The translations under genes and the position numbers were made by a program. DNA of 64,000 bases from an uncultured Oceanobacter sp. (GTDB lineage: Bacteria > Pseudomonadota > Gammaproteobacteria > Pseudomonadales > Oceanobacteraceae). The notes beneath the pieces were generated by a model. The model worked only from the letters and a program-made list of their open reading frames with translations. It did no database searches and was not told the DNA's origin. How positions within the stretch are numbered: the first letter of the stretch is position 1; each line of letters starts with the position of its first letter. Below, in pieces: positions 55,843 to 64,000 of this stretch. The stretch is from assembly GCA_913061185.1 (NCBI GenBank), contig CAJXTI010000013.1, positions 1-64,000 of the forward strand. The letters are read 5' to 3'.

Positions 55843-57468
55843 TCAACGAATCACCGGCGCAGCATCCAGCAGCGCACGGGTATACGCATCTTGTGGCTGG
55901 TTCATCACGCTGGCGCAATCGCCCTGTTCTACCAGTACGCCCTGGTTCATCACCGCCACCCGGTGTGCCAGATGGGGAATAATCGACAGGTCATGGGTGA
56001 TAAACAGGTAGCTCAGGCCCATCTCCTGTTGCAGCTCTTGCAACAGTTCAAGTACCTGGCCACGAATGCTGACGTCCAGTGCACTGGTGGGTTCGTCACA
56101 GATAATCAGCTCAGGTTCTACCGCAATCGCCCGTGCAATGGCAATACGCTGGCGCTGGCCACCGGAAAATTCATGCGGATAACGATCGAGATGAGCCACT
56201 TCCATTCCAACGCGCAGTAGCAACGTCTGCAACTTGGTTTCCCGTTGTTCGGGATTATCCAGCAACCCCAGGCTAATCATGCCTTCAGAGAGGATTTCAC
56301 GAATGGTCATCCTCGGGTTCATGGAGGAAAACGGATCCTGAAAAATCACCTGGATACGCTTGCGATAGGGTCGAAACGCGGCCTGATCCAGTTGATCAAT
56401 ACGCTGGCCATCGAAAGTGACGATACCGGCAGTCAGAGGTTCCAGTGACAGTACCGCACGGCCCACTGTCGATTTGCCGGAACCGGACTCTCCTACCAGC
56501 GCCAGGGTTTCACCTTTACCGATCGCGAACGATACGCCATCCACGGCTCTGGTATAACCGACCACCCGTTGCAATACACCTTTACGTTGCGGAAACCAGA
56601 CCTTCAGCCCTTCAACGGTGAGGAGCGCCTGTTGGCTGGCAACCGCATCACGAAACGTACGCTTGGGCAGTGAGTGAATTAACTGGCGACTGTATTCATG
56701 TGCTGGTGCCTGGAAAAACTCATCGCAGGGGCGGTATTCAAGAATTTCACCGTGGCGCATCACTGCCACCCGGTCGGCCATTTCCGAGACCACGCCCATA
56801 TCATGGGTGATCAGTAAAATCCCCAATCCACGCGCGGTGCGGATCTGGTTCAGCAGTTCCAGAATCTGCTTTTGAATGGTGACATCCAACGCTGTAGTTG
56901 GTTCGTCAGCCACCAGCAGATCCGGTTCACAGGCCAATGCCATGGCAATCATGACCCGTTGTTTCTGACCACCCGACAATTGATGCGGATACCAGCTCAG
57001 TCGCTGTTGCGGATCAGGAATACCGACTTCATCCAGCAGTCCAATAACCGCTGTTTTTAGCGCCGCGCCGGTCAGACCCTTATGCAGCGTCAGCACTTCG
57101 CCCACCTGCTGCAACAAGGTTTGTACCGGATTAAGGGCACTTTGCGGCTCCTGAAAAATCATCGCGGCGCGATAACCGCGCACCTTGTTCATTTGCCGTT
57201 CTGTACGTTCAAACAGTGCGTCGCCATCCAGTTCAATCGTTCCGGCAGTAATCGCCAGGGCATCGGGCAGTAACCGCAAGATAGCCAGGGCGGTCAGCGA
57301 TTTTCCTGAACCACTCTCACCTACCAATGCCATGATTTCACCCGCAGCAATGGTGAACGAAATGCCTTTCACCAGCGGCCGCGCTTGTCGCCGTTGCGGC
57401 TGCTGGGCGTTGGGTATGGCGGGTAGTTCGATTCTCAGATCACGTACACTTAACAAAGACATATCCAT
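55843..57468 (-). CDS. Dipeptide-type ABC transporter ATP-binding protein (two ATPase domains, YejF-like)
   Basis: 541 residues with two complete ABC cassettes. First: Walker A GESGSGKSLTAL, signature LSGGQKQRVMIAMAL, Walker B LLVADEPTTALDV. Second: GESGSGKSTVGRAV, FSGGQRQRIAIARAI, LIICDEPTSALDV. Each ends in an oligopeptide-family C-terminal extension. Fused cassettes are typical of YejF/DppDF-like systems importing peptides or microcin C. The ATG shares a base with the upstream permease stop (TAATG). Last gene of the four-gene operon. Confidence 0.93.
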   Translation of the reverse strand: MDMSLLSVRDLRIELPAIPNAQQPQRRQARPLVKGISFTIAAGEIMALVGESGSGKSLTALAILRLLPDALAITAGTIELDGDALFERTERQMNKVRGYRAAMIFQEPQSALNPVQTLLQQVGEVLTLHKGLTGAALKTAVIGLLDEVGIPDPQQRLSWYPHQLSGGQKQRVMIAMALACEPDLLVADEPTTALDVTIQKQILELLNQIRTARGLGILLITHDMGVVSEMADRVAVMRHGEILEYRPCDEFFQAPAHEYSRQLIHSLPKRTFRDAVASQQALLTVEGLKVWFPQRKGVLQRVVGYTRAVDGVSFAIGKGETLALVGESGSGKSTVGRAVLSLEPLTAGIVTFDGQRIDQLDQAAFRPYRKRIQVIFQDPFSSMNPRMTIREILSEGMISLGLLDNPEQRETKLQTLLLRVGMEVAHLDRYPHEFSGGQRQRIAIARAIAVEPELIICDEPTSALDVSIRGQVLELLQELQQEMGLSYLFITHDLSIIPHLAHRVAVMNQGVLVEQGDCASVMNQPQDAYTRALLDAAPVIR

Positions 57469-58925
57469 TACCCTGCCGACCTGGGGTCAAACGCATCACG
57501 AACCTTGTCGGCGAACAGGTTGGCAGCAAGCACCAGGATAAACATCAGCACAAACGCTGCGGCCACCGACCACCACACCACGGGTTCACGGGACAATTCC
57601 GCCCGCGCTTCGTTGATCATATTGCCCCAACTGGCCATCGAGGGATCAACCCCGACGCCGATATAAGACAGCACCGCTTCCGCCAGTACAAAACCACTGA
57701 AATCCAGCACCAGTGCTATCAGAATAATATGGGTGACATTAGGCAGGATATGACGTCCGATAATGCGTCCATGACGTACTCCGAATGCCCGTGCCGCCTG
57801 GACATAATCCAGTTGGCTGACCTTCAGGGTTTCAGCACGAAGCAACCGGCATAAACCGGTCCAGCTGGTCATGCCGAGAATAAAGCACAGCGCCAGGAAT
57901 TTAAAATCCGCTCGCTCGCTGGTGAGCTGGAACTGTTGCTGATGGGTTTCGATATACACATCAATCAGCAATACCGACGCCGCAATCAGCAAAATACCCG
58001 GAATCGAACTGAGCGTGGTGTACACATACTGCACCAGATCATCCACCCAACCGCGGAAGTAACCGGCAGAAATACCCAGCACAATCGCCAACGGCAGGGT
58101 TAACAGGGTAGCCAGAGTGCCAATCAGCACACCGGTACGGGTCGCCTTCAGCGCCAGATAGAGTACATCCTGCCCAACCTTGTTGGTGCCCAGAATATGG
58201 TAGTACTGACCCAACTCCAGTACCCAGCTGGAGCCAACCACCAACACCCCCAGCGTGATATAAATAGTCGTCCATGGCAGCACCGAGCCAATGTCACCAC
58301 CGCTTTGGGTACGATTGCGAGAACGACAGCGAAACCGCCATTGCAGATGCAGAATCACCAGCGCTGCCATCATCGCCAGCCCTATCAGTACTGCCTTGAA
58401 CGACCGTTGCAGCACATCCACTGCCACGCTTTCCCCCTGCTGCAAATGACGGCCAGCATGGATCAGACGGGGAAATTCTCGCACCACCTTGCCGTCATCG
58501 GAGGTCTGGTTTTCACGGGCGAAGGAGTAAATCGAGAAGGGTTCAGAATAGGTTTTTTCGTCCTGGGCATGTAACCCGGCCAGCACCGCATCCAGTACGC
58601 TATTCACTTGCTGACTGTAATGAACTTTATCCTCAATGGTCGGCTGCTTGTCAGTTTCGTCGGTCTGAGCCAACGCGTCATCAACCTGAGTCTCAGCCAC
58701 AGCGGGCAACGGCTCGCGGTAGTGCAGTGAATCCAGCAATGCCAGCAACACATAAAACAGGATCACCATAAACGCACTGGAACCAAGGCGAGATTCAAAC
58801 ACCGAACGCCAGCGTCCCCGCGCCAGGGGATCACGCGTCAACTGTACAAAAAACAGCACCAGCGCCGCTACCAGGGCAAAAATCAGCAAATCACTCAGTA
58901 AGACAACCGGTTGAACAGCCAGCAT
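57468..58925 (-). CDS. Peptide ABC transporter permease with extended N-terminus (YejE-like)
   Basis: 485 residues from an ATG sharing a base with the previous stop (TGATG). The C-terminal half is a standard DppC/YejE permease: TM helices from about 225, GTNKVGQDVLYLALKATRTGV and the EAA loop ARAFGVRHGRIIGRHILPNV. The N-terminal half is longer than E. coli YejE (341) and carries extra TM helices (about 8-30, 50-68 and 180-200) around an acidic, Gln/Thr-rich periplasmic segment. The extra part has no recognised domain. Confidence 0.9.
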   Translation of the reverse strand: MLAVQPVVLLSDLLIFALVAALVLFFVQLTRDPLARGRWRSVFESRLGSSAFMVILFYVLLALLDSLHYREPLPAVAETQVDDALAQTDETDKQPTIEDKVHYSQQVNSVLDAVLAGLHAQDEKTYSEPFSIYSFARENQTSDDGKVVREFPRLIHAGRHLQQGESVAVDVLQRSFKAVLIGLAMMAALVILHLQWRFRCRSRNRTQSGGDIGSVLPWTTIYITLGVLVVGSSWVLELGQYYHILGTNKVGQDVLYLALKATRTGVLIGTLATLLTLPLAIVLGISAGYFRGWVDDLVQYVYTTLSSIPGILLIAASVLLIDVYIETHQQQFQLTSERADFKFLALCFILGMTSWTGLCRLLRAETLKVSQLDYVQAARAFGVRHGRIIGRHILPNVTHIILIALVLDFSGFVLAEAVLSYIGVGVDPSMASWGNMINEARAELSREPVVWWSVAAAFVLMFILVLAANLFADKVRDAFDPRSAG

Positions 58926-59902
58926 CAAGACAACCTCACACGCGGATCAACCAGGGTATAGGAGATATCGGTCAGAATCAGACCGATGATGTACAGCACA
59001 GAGCCGAGAAAAACCATGCTGCGCACAATGGCAAAGTCCTGAGCCTGAATCGCATCCAGGGTGTAGCTGCCCAAACCGGGAATGCCAAAAAAGGATTCGG
59101 TCAGCAAACTGCCCATAAACAGCGACGGAATCACCACCACCACGCTGGTCAGAATCGGAATCAGGCCATTGGGCAAAATATGACGAAACAATACCGTCAG
59201 TTCCGATACACCCTTGGCGCGGGCGGTACGGACATAATCCTTGTTGGCTTCTTCCAGAAACAGCGTGCGATACAAGCGTGTACCACCGCCGATGCCGCCG
59301 ATCACGCCGATAATCACCGGCAAGATCAGAAACCGGGCGGCGTCGATGCCGGTCAGGTAACCGGAGATCGGCACCAGGTTCCATTCCTTGGCAAAGAAGT
59401 ACTGACCAGCAAAGACGTAAAACACACCCGATATCGACATCAACACCACACACGCCACCATCGCTGCGGTATCAAACACACTGGCACGAAACATCACCAC
59501 AAACAGCGCGAAGGCAATATTCACCGCCAGCCCAATCACAAACGTCGGCAACGCGACGGCCAGACTCGGCCACATGCGCTGCTGGATATCGTCGCCAATG
59601 GAGCGCCCTTCGTCAGATTTGCCAAAGTCCAGCGCAAACAGCCGGACCGATTTGTCGAAGAAGATAGTATCGGTCAGCAGCCCCTGACTGTTGTCACCGT
59701 CGTTAAGAAACAGGGGTTTGTTGTAACCGCGCTGCTCTTTCCACTGTTCAATCGCTTGCGGGTCAATGTGTTTGTCACCCAACTGCACCAGTGCCATCTG
59801 ATCCGGCGAGTTGACCACAAAAAACAGCGCGAACGTCAGCAGGTTCACCCCGACCAGAATCGGCAGAGCATACAGCAGACGGCGGATAATATAGGCCAGC
59901 AT
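58925..59902 (-). CDS. Peptide ABC transporter permease (YejB/DppB-like)
   Basis: 325 residues from an ATG with GGAGGG upstream; the ATG shares a base with the stop of the binding-protein gene (TGATG), and a frame to 60028 is rejected. N-terminal TM (IIRRLLYALPILVGVNLLTFALF), a periplasmic insert, then five TM helices with the EAA loop TARAKGVSELTVLFRHILPNGL and a C-terminal DPRVRLS. Partner of the preceding permease in an inner-membrane heterodimer. Confidence 0.92.
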   Translation of the reverse strand: MLAYIIRRLLYALPILVGVNLLTFALFFVVNSPDQMALVQLGDKHIDPQAIEQWKEQRGYNKPLFLNDGDNSQGLLTDTIFFDKSVRLFALDFGKSDEGRSIGDDIQQRMWPSLAVALPTFVIGLAVNIAFALFVVMFRASVFDTAAMVACVVLMSISGVFYVFAGQYFFAKEWNLVPISGYLTGIDAARFLILPVIIGVIGGIGGGTRLYRTLFLEEANKDYVRTARAKGVSELTVLFRHILPNGLIPILTSVVVVIPSLFMGSLLTESFFGIPGLGSYTLDAIQAQDFAIVRSMVFLGSVLYIIGLILTDISYTLVDPRVRLS

Positions 59903-62277
59903 CAGTGTTGCCCTCCGGTGTCCGGGTGTTGACGGGTGATCACGCGGGCATGTTGCCGCCGCTGATAAGCGCGATAACCGGGAACCATCAATATCAGCAT
60001 CAGCACGGCAACCAGAATCAGTGGCCACAGCACCGGCTGGTTACGCTCTGCTCTGGCCTGTTGCCGTTCGGCGTTATCGATGCCGAAATATTTTAGTACT
60101 GCCTTACTGATACCGTGTGCCTTGGTGTTTTTTACCCAAGGATTGTTTAACACGTAGGAATGCGGATGCCAGGCCGAAGCCCAAGGGGCATCGTGATGAT
60201 AAATCGCCAGCATCTGATCAATAAGCGCCAGACGTTGAGGGGAATCCGGCATCAGCTTCATCTGTTCGAACAACCGATCGTAGTCGGCGTTGGCGTAGTT
60301 ACTGGAGTTGACGCCGGAACCTCCCGTCACCACCTGGCCATTGGCGCTATACAACAGGAACATGAAGTTCTCGGCATCCGGATAGTCCGCCATCCAGCCC
60401 CACTGGAACAGCTGGGCGTTACCGGAGCGCATTTTTTCCTTGAAACGGTTGTAGTCGCTGCCACGAATATTAAGCTGGATATTCAGCTTGCCGAATTGCT
60501 TGATCATCCAGATCTGATTGGCACTGGCACCACCGCCGCCGCTGGGTGTATCCAGATTCAACACCAACGGCTCACCGGTCACGGCATCACGACCATCGGG
60601 ATAACCGGCTTCTGCCAATAACCGGCGTGCTTCATCCAGCGATTTGCGTACCGGTGCACCGGCTGTTTTTGATCCTGTCGAACGTGCGTTCGGATCCCAG
60701 TCAAAGACATAGGAGTTAATCCCTCGCTGCCCCGACTGGTAGCCAAAAATACCTGGCGGAATCGGGCTTTGTGCCACCTCGCCACGACCATTGGCAAAAA
60801 TCGAAATGGCTTCTTCCTGATTGTAGGCAATGGCGATGGCCTGACGCAGCTTGCGCGCCCGCTCCTGCATCACCGGGTCTGGTAGTACTGCTGACCCCGG
60901 CTCCGACAAGCCACCCACCACTGGATCGAGCATGTTAAACGCCAGATAGTAGGTGCCCGGTACAACTTCGATTTCCATACCGATGCCCATCGCCTGCATC
61001 TCGGCACTCAGGTTCACTCCCGTCGATCCAATCGAGACTGCCTGGTCAAAACTGTCGCTGGCAATCCCGGAGCGGTCGTAATAGCCCTGCAGAAACTTGG
61101 TCCAGAGTGGAATGGATTCTTTTTCCAGCCGGTAAACAGCCTTGTCGATCAGCGGCAAACGGGCACCGGCGGCATCCAGCAAGCCCGCTTCGGCATCACC
61201 GGGTTCACCTTCAGAGGGGTAAAAATCATCCCGATAATTGGGATTACGCTGCAGGATAATGGCTTCGTTGGGATCGTTTTTGGTCATCATAAATGGCCCT
61301 GTACCCACCGGATGCCAGTCCAGCACAATATTACGGTCGGCCAGCCCAGGCTGATGGTAAAACGCATCAACCAGCGCCGGCAGCGGCGCAAAAAAGTGCA
61401 TCGCCAACCAATATTTGAACTGCGGGTATTTGCCATTCAGGCGCACACTGAACTGGTAGTCACCCTGTTGCTCGACCCCTTGCAGCGGGTATTCCCTGAG
61501 ATCAAGCCAGTCGGTTTGCTGAAAACGGGGATCCGTTTGTTTAAGCTGTTTGCGCGCTTCGGTCACGGTTCCGGCAAACGTGTCCATGCCGACTATATAC
61601 TCCGCCAGCAAGCCCCGGATCGGCGACAGGTTGGCGGGGTCGGCTAGCCGTTTGATCTGGTAAATGTAGTCATCGGCCACCAGCTCGCGAGTGGCTGTCT
61701 GGTCAAAATCCTCCAGCCCGTGAAAAGCGGCACTGTCTGCTGCCGTATCGAAGCGGTACAGCGGATCGCCAGCGGCATTGGTGGCAAATGCCGGATGCGG
61801 CTGATAATAAATACCCGGCTTGAGCGTAAACACATAGGTACTGAAAGCCAGGTCGGCGGCGTTCTCAGTCACCACGTCGCCATTCGTATTGGTGTATACA
61901 ATATCGGGCAACTGGGTCAGGGTGTTGGCTTCCAGTTCGTACGGGCGTTTCAGATAATGGTATTGCAGTGGCGGATCATAAATCTGGTCAATAAAGCGGC
62001 CCTCATCCGAACTGTAGGATCGCGCCGGATCGAGGTGTTTGGGGCGCTCGGAGAAGTTTGAATACAGCACGGTTTCATCGGCATCTTCACCTGCAGGGTG
62101 AGGGCTGTTGATTGCGCTATCGGAACAAGCCGTCAGTCCACCAAGCAGCACCAGGCCAAGCACCGCCAAGCCAGAAAACACCGCCAGTCGTCGCAACTGT
62201 CGCAACAAACCAATAACATTCAGCATATTGCCCGCGCTCGCTGCAACCGACCCCAACCGATAAATCGCCATAACCAT
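59902..62277 (-). CDS. Peptide-type ABC transporter substrate-binding lipoprotein with C-terminal TM helix
   Basis: Up to 791 residues; starts at 62277, 62271 or 62226 (MLNVIGLLRQ) are all possible and no site decides. Signal peptide with lipobox GGLTACSDS. The body is an SBP family-5 fold (FSERPKHLDPARSYSS; GPFMMTKNDPNEAIILQRNPNY; WGWMADYPDAENFMFLLYS). It is longer than usual (about 530-620), and residues about 747-768 form a strongly hydrophobic helix followed by a basic tail. So it would be held by lipid at one end and by an inner-membrane helix at the other. First gene of the operon. Substrate inferred as oligopeptide-like only from family. Confidence 0.9.
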   Translation of the reverse strand: MVMAIYRLGSVAASAGNMLNVIGLLRQLRRLAVFSGLAVLGLVLLGGLTACSDSAINSPHPAGEDADETVLYSNFSERPKHLDPARSYSSDEGRFIDQIYDPPLQYHYLKRPYELEANTLTQLPDIVYTNTNGDVVTENAADLAFSTYVFTLKPGIYYQPHPAFATNAAGDPLYRFDTAADSAAFHGLEDFDQTATRELVADDYIYQIKRLADPANLSPIRGLLAEYIVGMDTFAGTVTEARKQLKQTDPRFQQTDWLDLREYPLQGVEQQGDYQFSVRLNGKYPQFKYWLAMHFFAPLPALVDAFYHQPGLADRNIVLDWHPVGTGPFMMTKNDPNEAIILQRNPNYRDDFYPSEGEPGDAEAGLLDAAGARLPLIDKAVYRLEKESIPLWTKFLQGYYDRSGIASDSFDQAVSIGSTGVNLSAEMQAMGIGMEIEVVPGTYYLAFNMLDPVVGGLSEPGSAVLPDPVMQERARKLRQAIAIAYNQEEAISIFANGRGEVAQSPIPPGIFGYQSGQRGINSYVFDWDPNARSTGSKTAGAPVRKSLDEARRLLAEAGYPDGRDAVTGEPLVLNLDTPSGGGGASANQIWMIKQFGKLNIQLNIRGSDYNRFKEKMRSGNAQLFQWGWMADYPDAENFMFLLYSANGQVVTGGSGVNSSNYANADYDRLFEQMKLMPDSPQRLALIDQMLAIYHHDAPWASAWHPHSYVLNNPWVKNTKAHGISKAVLKYFGIDNAERQQARAERNQPVLWPLILVAVLMLILMVPGYRAYQRRQHARVITRQHPDTGGQH

Positions 62278-62560
62278 CCGCTAGAAAAAAACCTGTCACA
62301 GTGTGCCATCAAATAAGAAACAGGCAAGTATCGCCCCAGCACGGTTCAATCAGGTGATTAACGGACGCTTAACATCGCACCAATGGCATCAACCGCCATC
62401 TTGCTGACCGTTATTTGCGCTGCCTCACACTACTGCCTTTGCGCCTGTCACGTTGCTTGATTAGTATTCCCGCTCTCCGCTCAGTACCAACAGGCTGTAT
62501 AAACAGTATCCGAGGCAGTGCGGGAAGGCAGTAACCAACCGAAAATAGATTCAGAGGGTG

Positions 62561-62738
62561 CATCTGAAAATGTAACGAGCGCTGCAAGGACAAGGTAACA
62601 ATCAACGAAAAGGCGCATGCCTATACGGATGCAGGCGTTAGAGCGACGCAGGAAGCCAAAGCCGAGTTTATGAGTACTAAATAAGCATTTTGAGTCGATT
62701 TTTAATGCCGTTATTTCAAGCGCCAGCGTTTTCAGATG
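62561..62738. repeat. MITE-like 178-bp element with inverted termini
   Basis: Terminal inverted repeats CATCTGAAAATG (62561-62572) and CGTTTTCAGATG (62727-62738) match at 11 of 12 positions. The left end continues TAACGAGCG, matching the palindrome at 22494-22538. No ribosome-binding site or plausible gene lies inside; a minus-strand frame (62481-62759) spans it but seems non-coding. No target-site duplication could be recognised. Confidence 0.55.
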
Positions 62739-62804
62739 TGATATCAAGCCATTCCACATTCAATACGTCATCATTCAACACGTCATTTATCAAGGAATTT
62801 GCCT

Positions 62805-63815
<1,011 letters not shown>

Positions 63816-63816
63816 C

Positions 63817-64000
63817 ATGTCCCTATCCCACGGGTCGGGACGGTTATTACGACCGCTACTGACCTGGCTGCAACAGCATATAACGGCCCAACGCTTCCTC
63901 TGGCTGCTGGCACTGGCCTGTCTGCTGATTGCCTGGAATCGAGGCTTATCACTGCTCTACGGCATGCTGGCGCTGGTATTGGCGACGCTACTGCTGTCCT
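63817..64000 (+). CDS. DUF58-type membrane protein (5' end only)
   Basis: The first 61 codons before the window ends. The visible part has a basic start, then hydrophobic segments around residues 29-43 and 47-61, matching the N-terminal two-helix anchor of DUF58 proteins that follow moxR in most genomes. The assignment rests mainly on position and hydrophobicity, because the DUF58 domain itself is outside the window. Confidence 0.7.
   Translation, partial: MSLSHGSGRLLRPLLTWLQQHITAQRFLWLLALACLLIAWNRGLSLLYGMLALVLATLLLS

Noticed and set aside
62481..62759. 92-codon minus-strand ORF
   Set aside because: It spans the inverted-repeat element end to end with no start signal; probably a by-product of the element sequence.

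Overview
The window is a chromosomal stretch of a Gammaproteobacterium, most likely a marine Oceanospirillales/Pseudomonadales-type organism. The evidence is gene order: ruvC-ruvA-ruvB-ybgC-tolQRAB-pal-cpoB, tRNA-Lys, nadA, bepA, a tusA-like gene, perM, dapA, bamC, an MBL-fold gene, purC. This is the order I know from Pseudomonas, but compacted. An aerobic respiratory lifestyle fits: assimilatory nitrate/nitrite reduction, sulfate activation by CysDN, one chemoreceptor and Tol-Pal envelope genes. No phage, CRISPR array, rRNA operon or intact insertion sequence is visible; vapBC is the only clear accessory module.

Layout. 1-4.6 kb: HlyD-type adaptor and RND pump gene pair behind an imperfect direct repeat. 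4.6-5.7 kb: tRNA-Val and tRNA-Asp (the latter with a damaged acceptor stem), then about 700 bases without an intact gene but with an 18-bp palindrome, a sigma54-like promoter, two hairpins and a 26-codon acidic ORF. 5.7-12.5 kb: AraC regulator, membrane protein, chemoreceptor, TlpA-like thioredoxin, zapE, alpha/beta hydrolase. 12.6-15.1 kb: cysD-cysN, CysN ending in what looks like a collapsed APS-kinase domain. 15.3-31.7 kb: outer-membrane protein, purC, MBL hydrolase, bamC, dapA, perM, tusA-like, bepA, nadA, tRNA-Lys, Tol-Pal and Ruv operons, all on the minus strand except bepA. 31.9-39.7 kb: clpB with a near-consensus sigma32 promoter, EamA transporter, LysR regulator, thioesterase, tail-specific protease prc.

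39.8-49.1 kb is the nitrogen region: a PP2C phosphatase/kinase fusion whose kinase lacks the catalytic Asp, nirD, nirB, then divergently nasA. Between nirB and nasA lie two oppositely oriented sigma54-type promoters, each followed by a stem-loop whose six-base loop has A at position 1 and G at position 4 (the signature bound by ANTAR antiterminators such as NasT/NasR). The nasA leader ends in a strong intrinsic terminator. The inferred logic is nitrogen limitation (NtrC, sigma54) plus nitrate-dependent antitermination. Neither nasT/nasS nor a nitrate transporter is in the window.

49.2-64 kb: DUF938 methyltransferase, proS, a small lytic transglycosylase, a dicarboxylate/amino-acid symporter, vapBC, mrp, a four-gene peptide-type ABC importer with stop/start overlaps at every junction (its binding protein carries an unusual C-terminal membrane helix), a 178-bp inverted-repeat-bounded element related to a short palindrome near 22.5 kb, then a moxR ATPase and the start of a DUF58 gene cut by the window end.

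The regions most worth a second look are the sigma54/hairpin/26-aa ORF unit (5.5-5.7 kb), the dual nas/nir leaders, the CysN tail and the pseudokinase fusion. All functions are assigned by reading motifs; no search was run.
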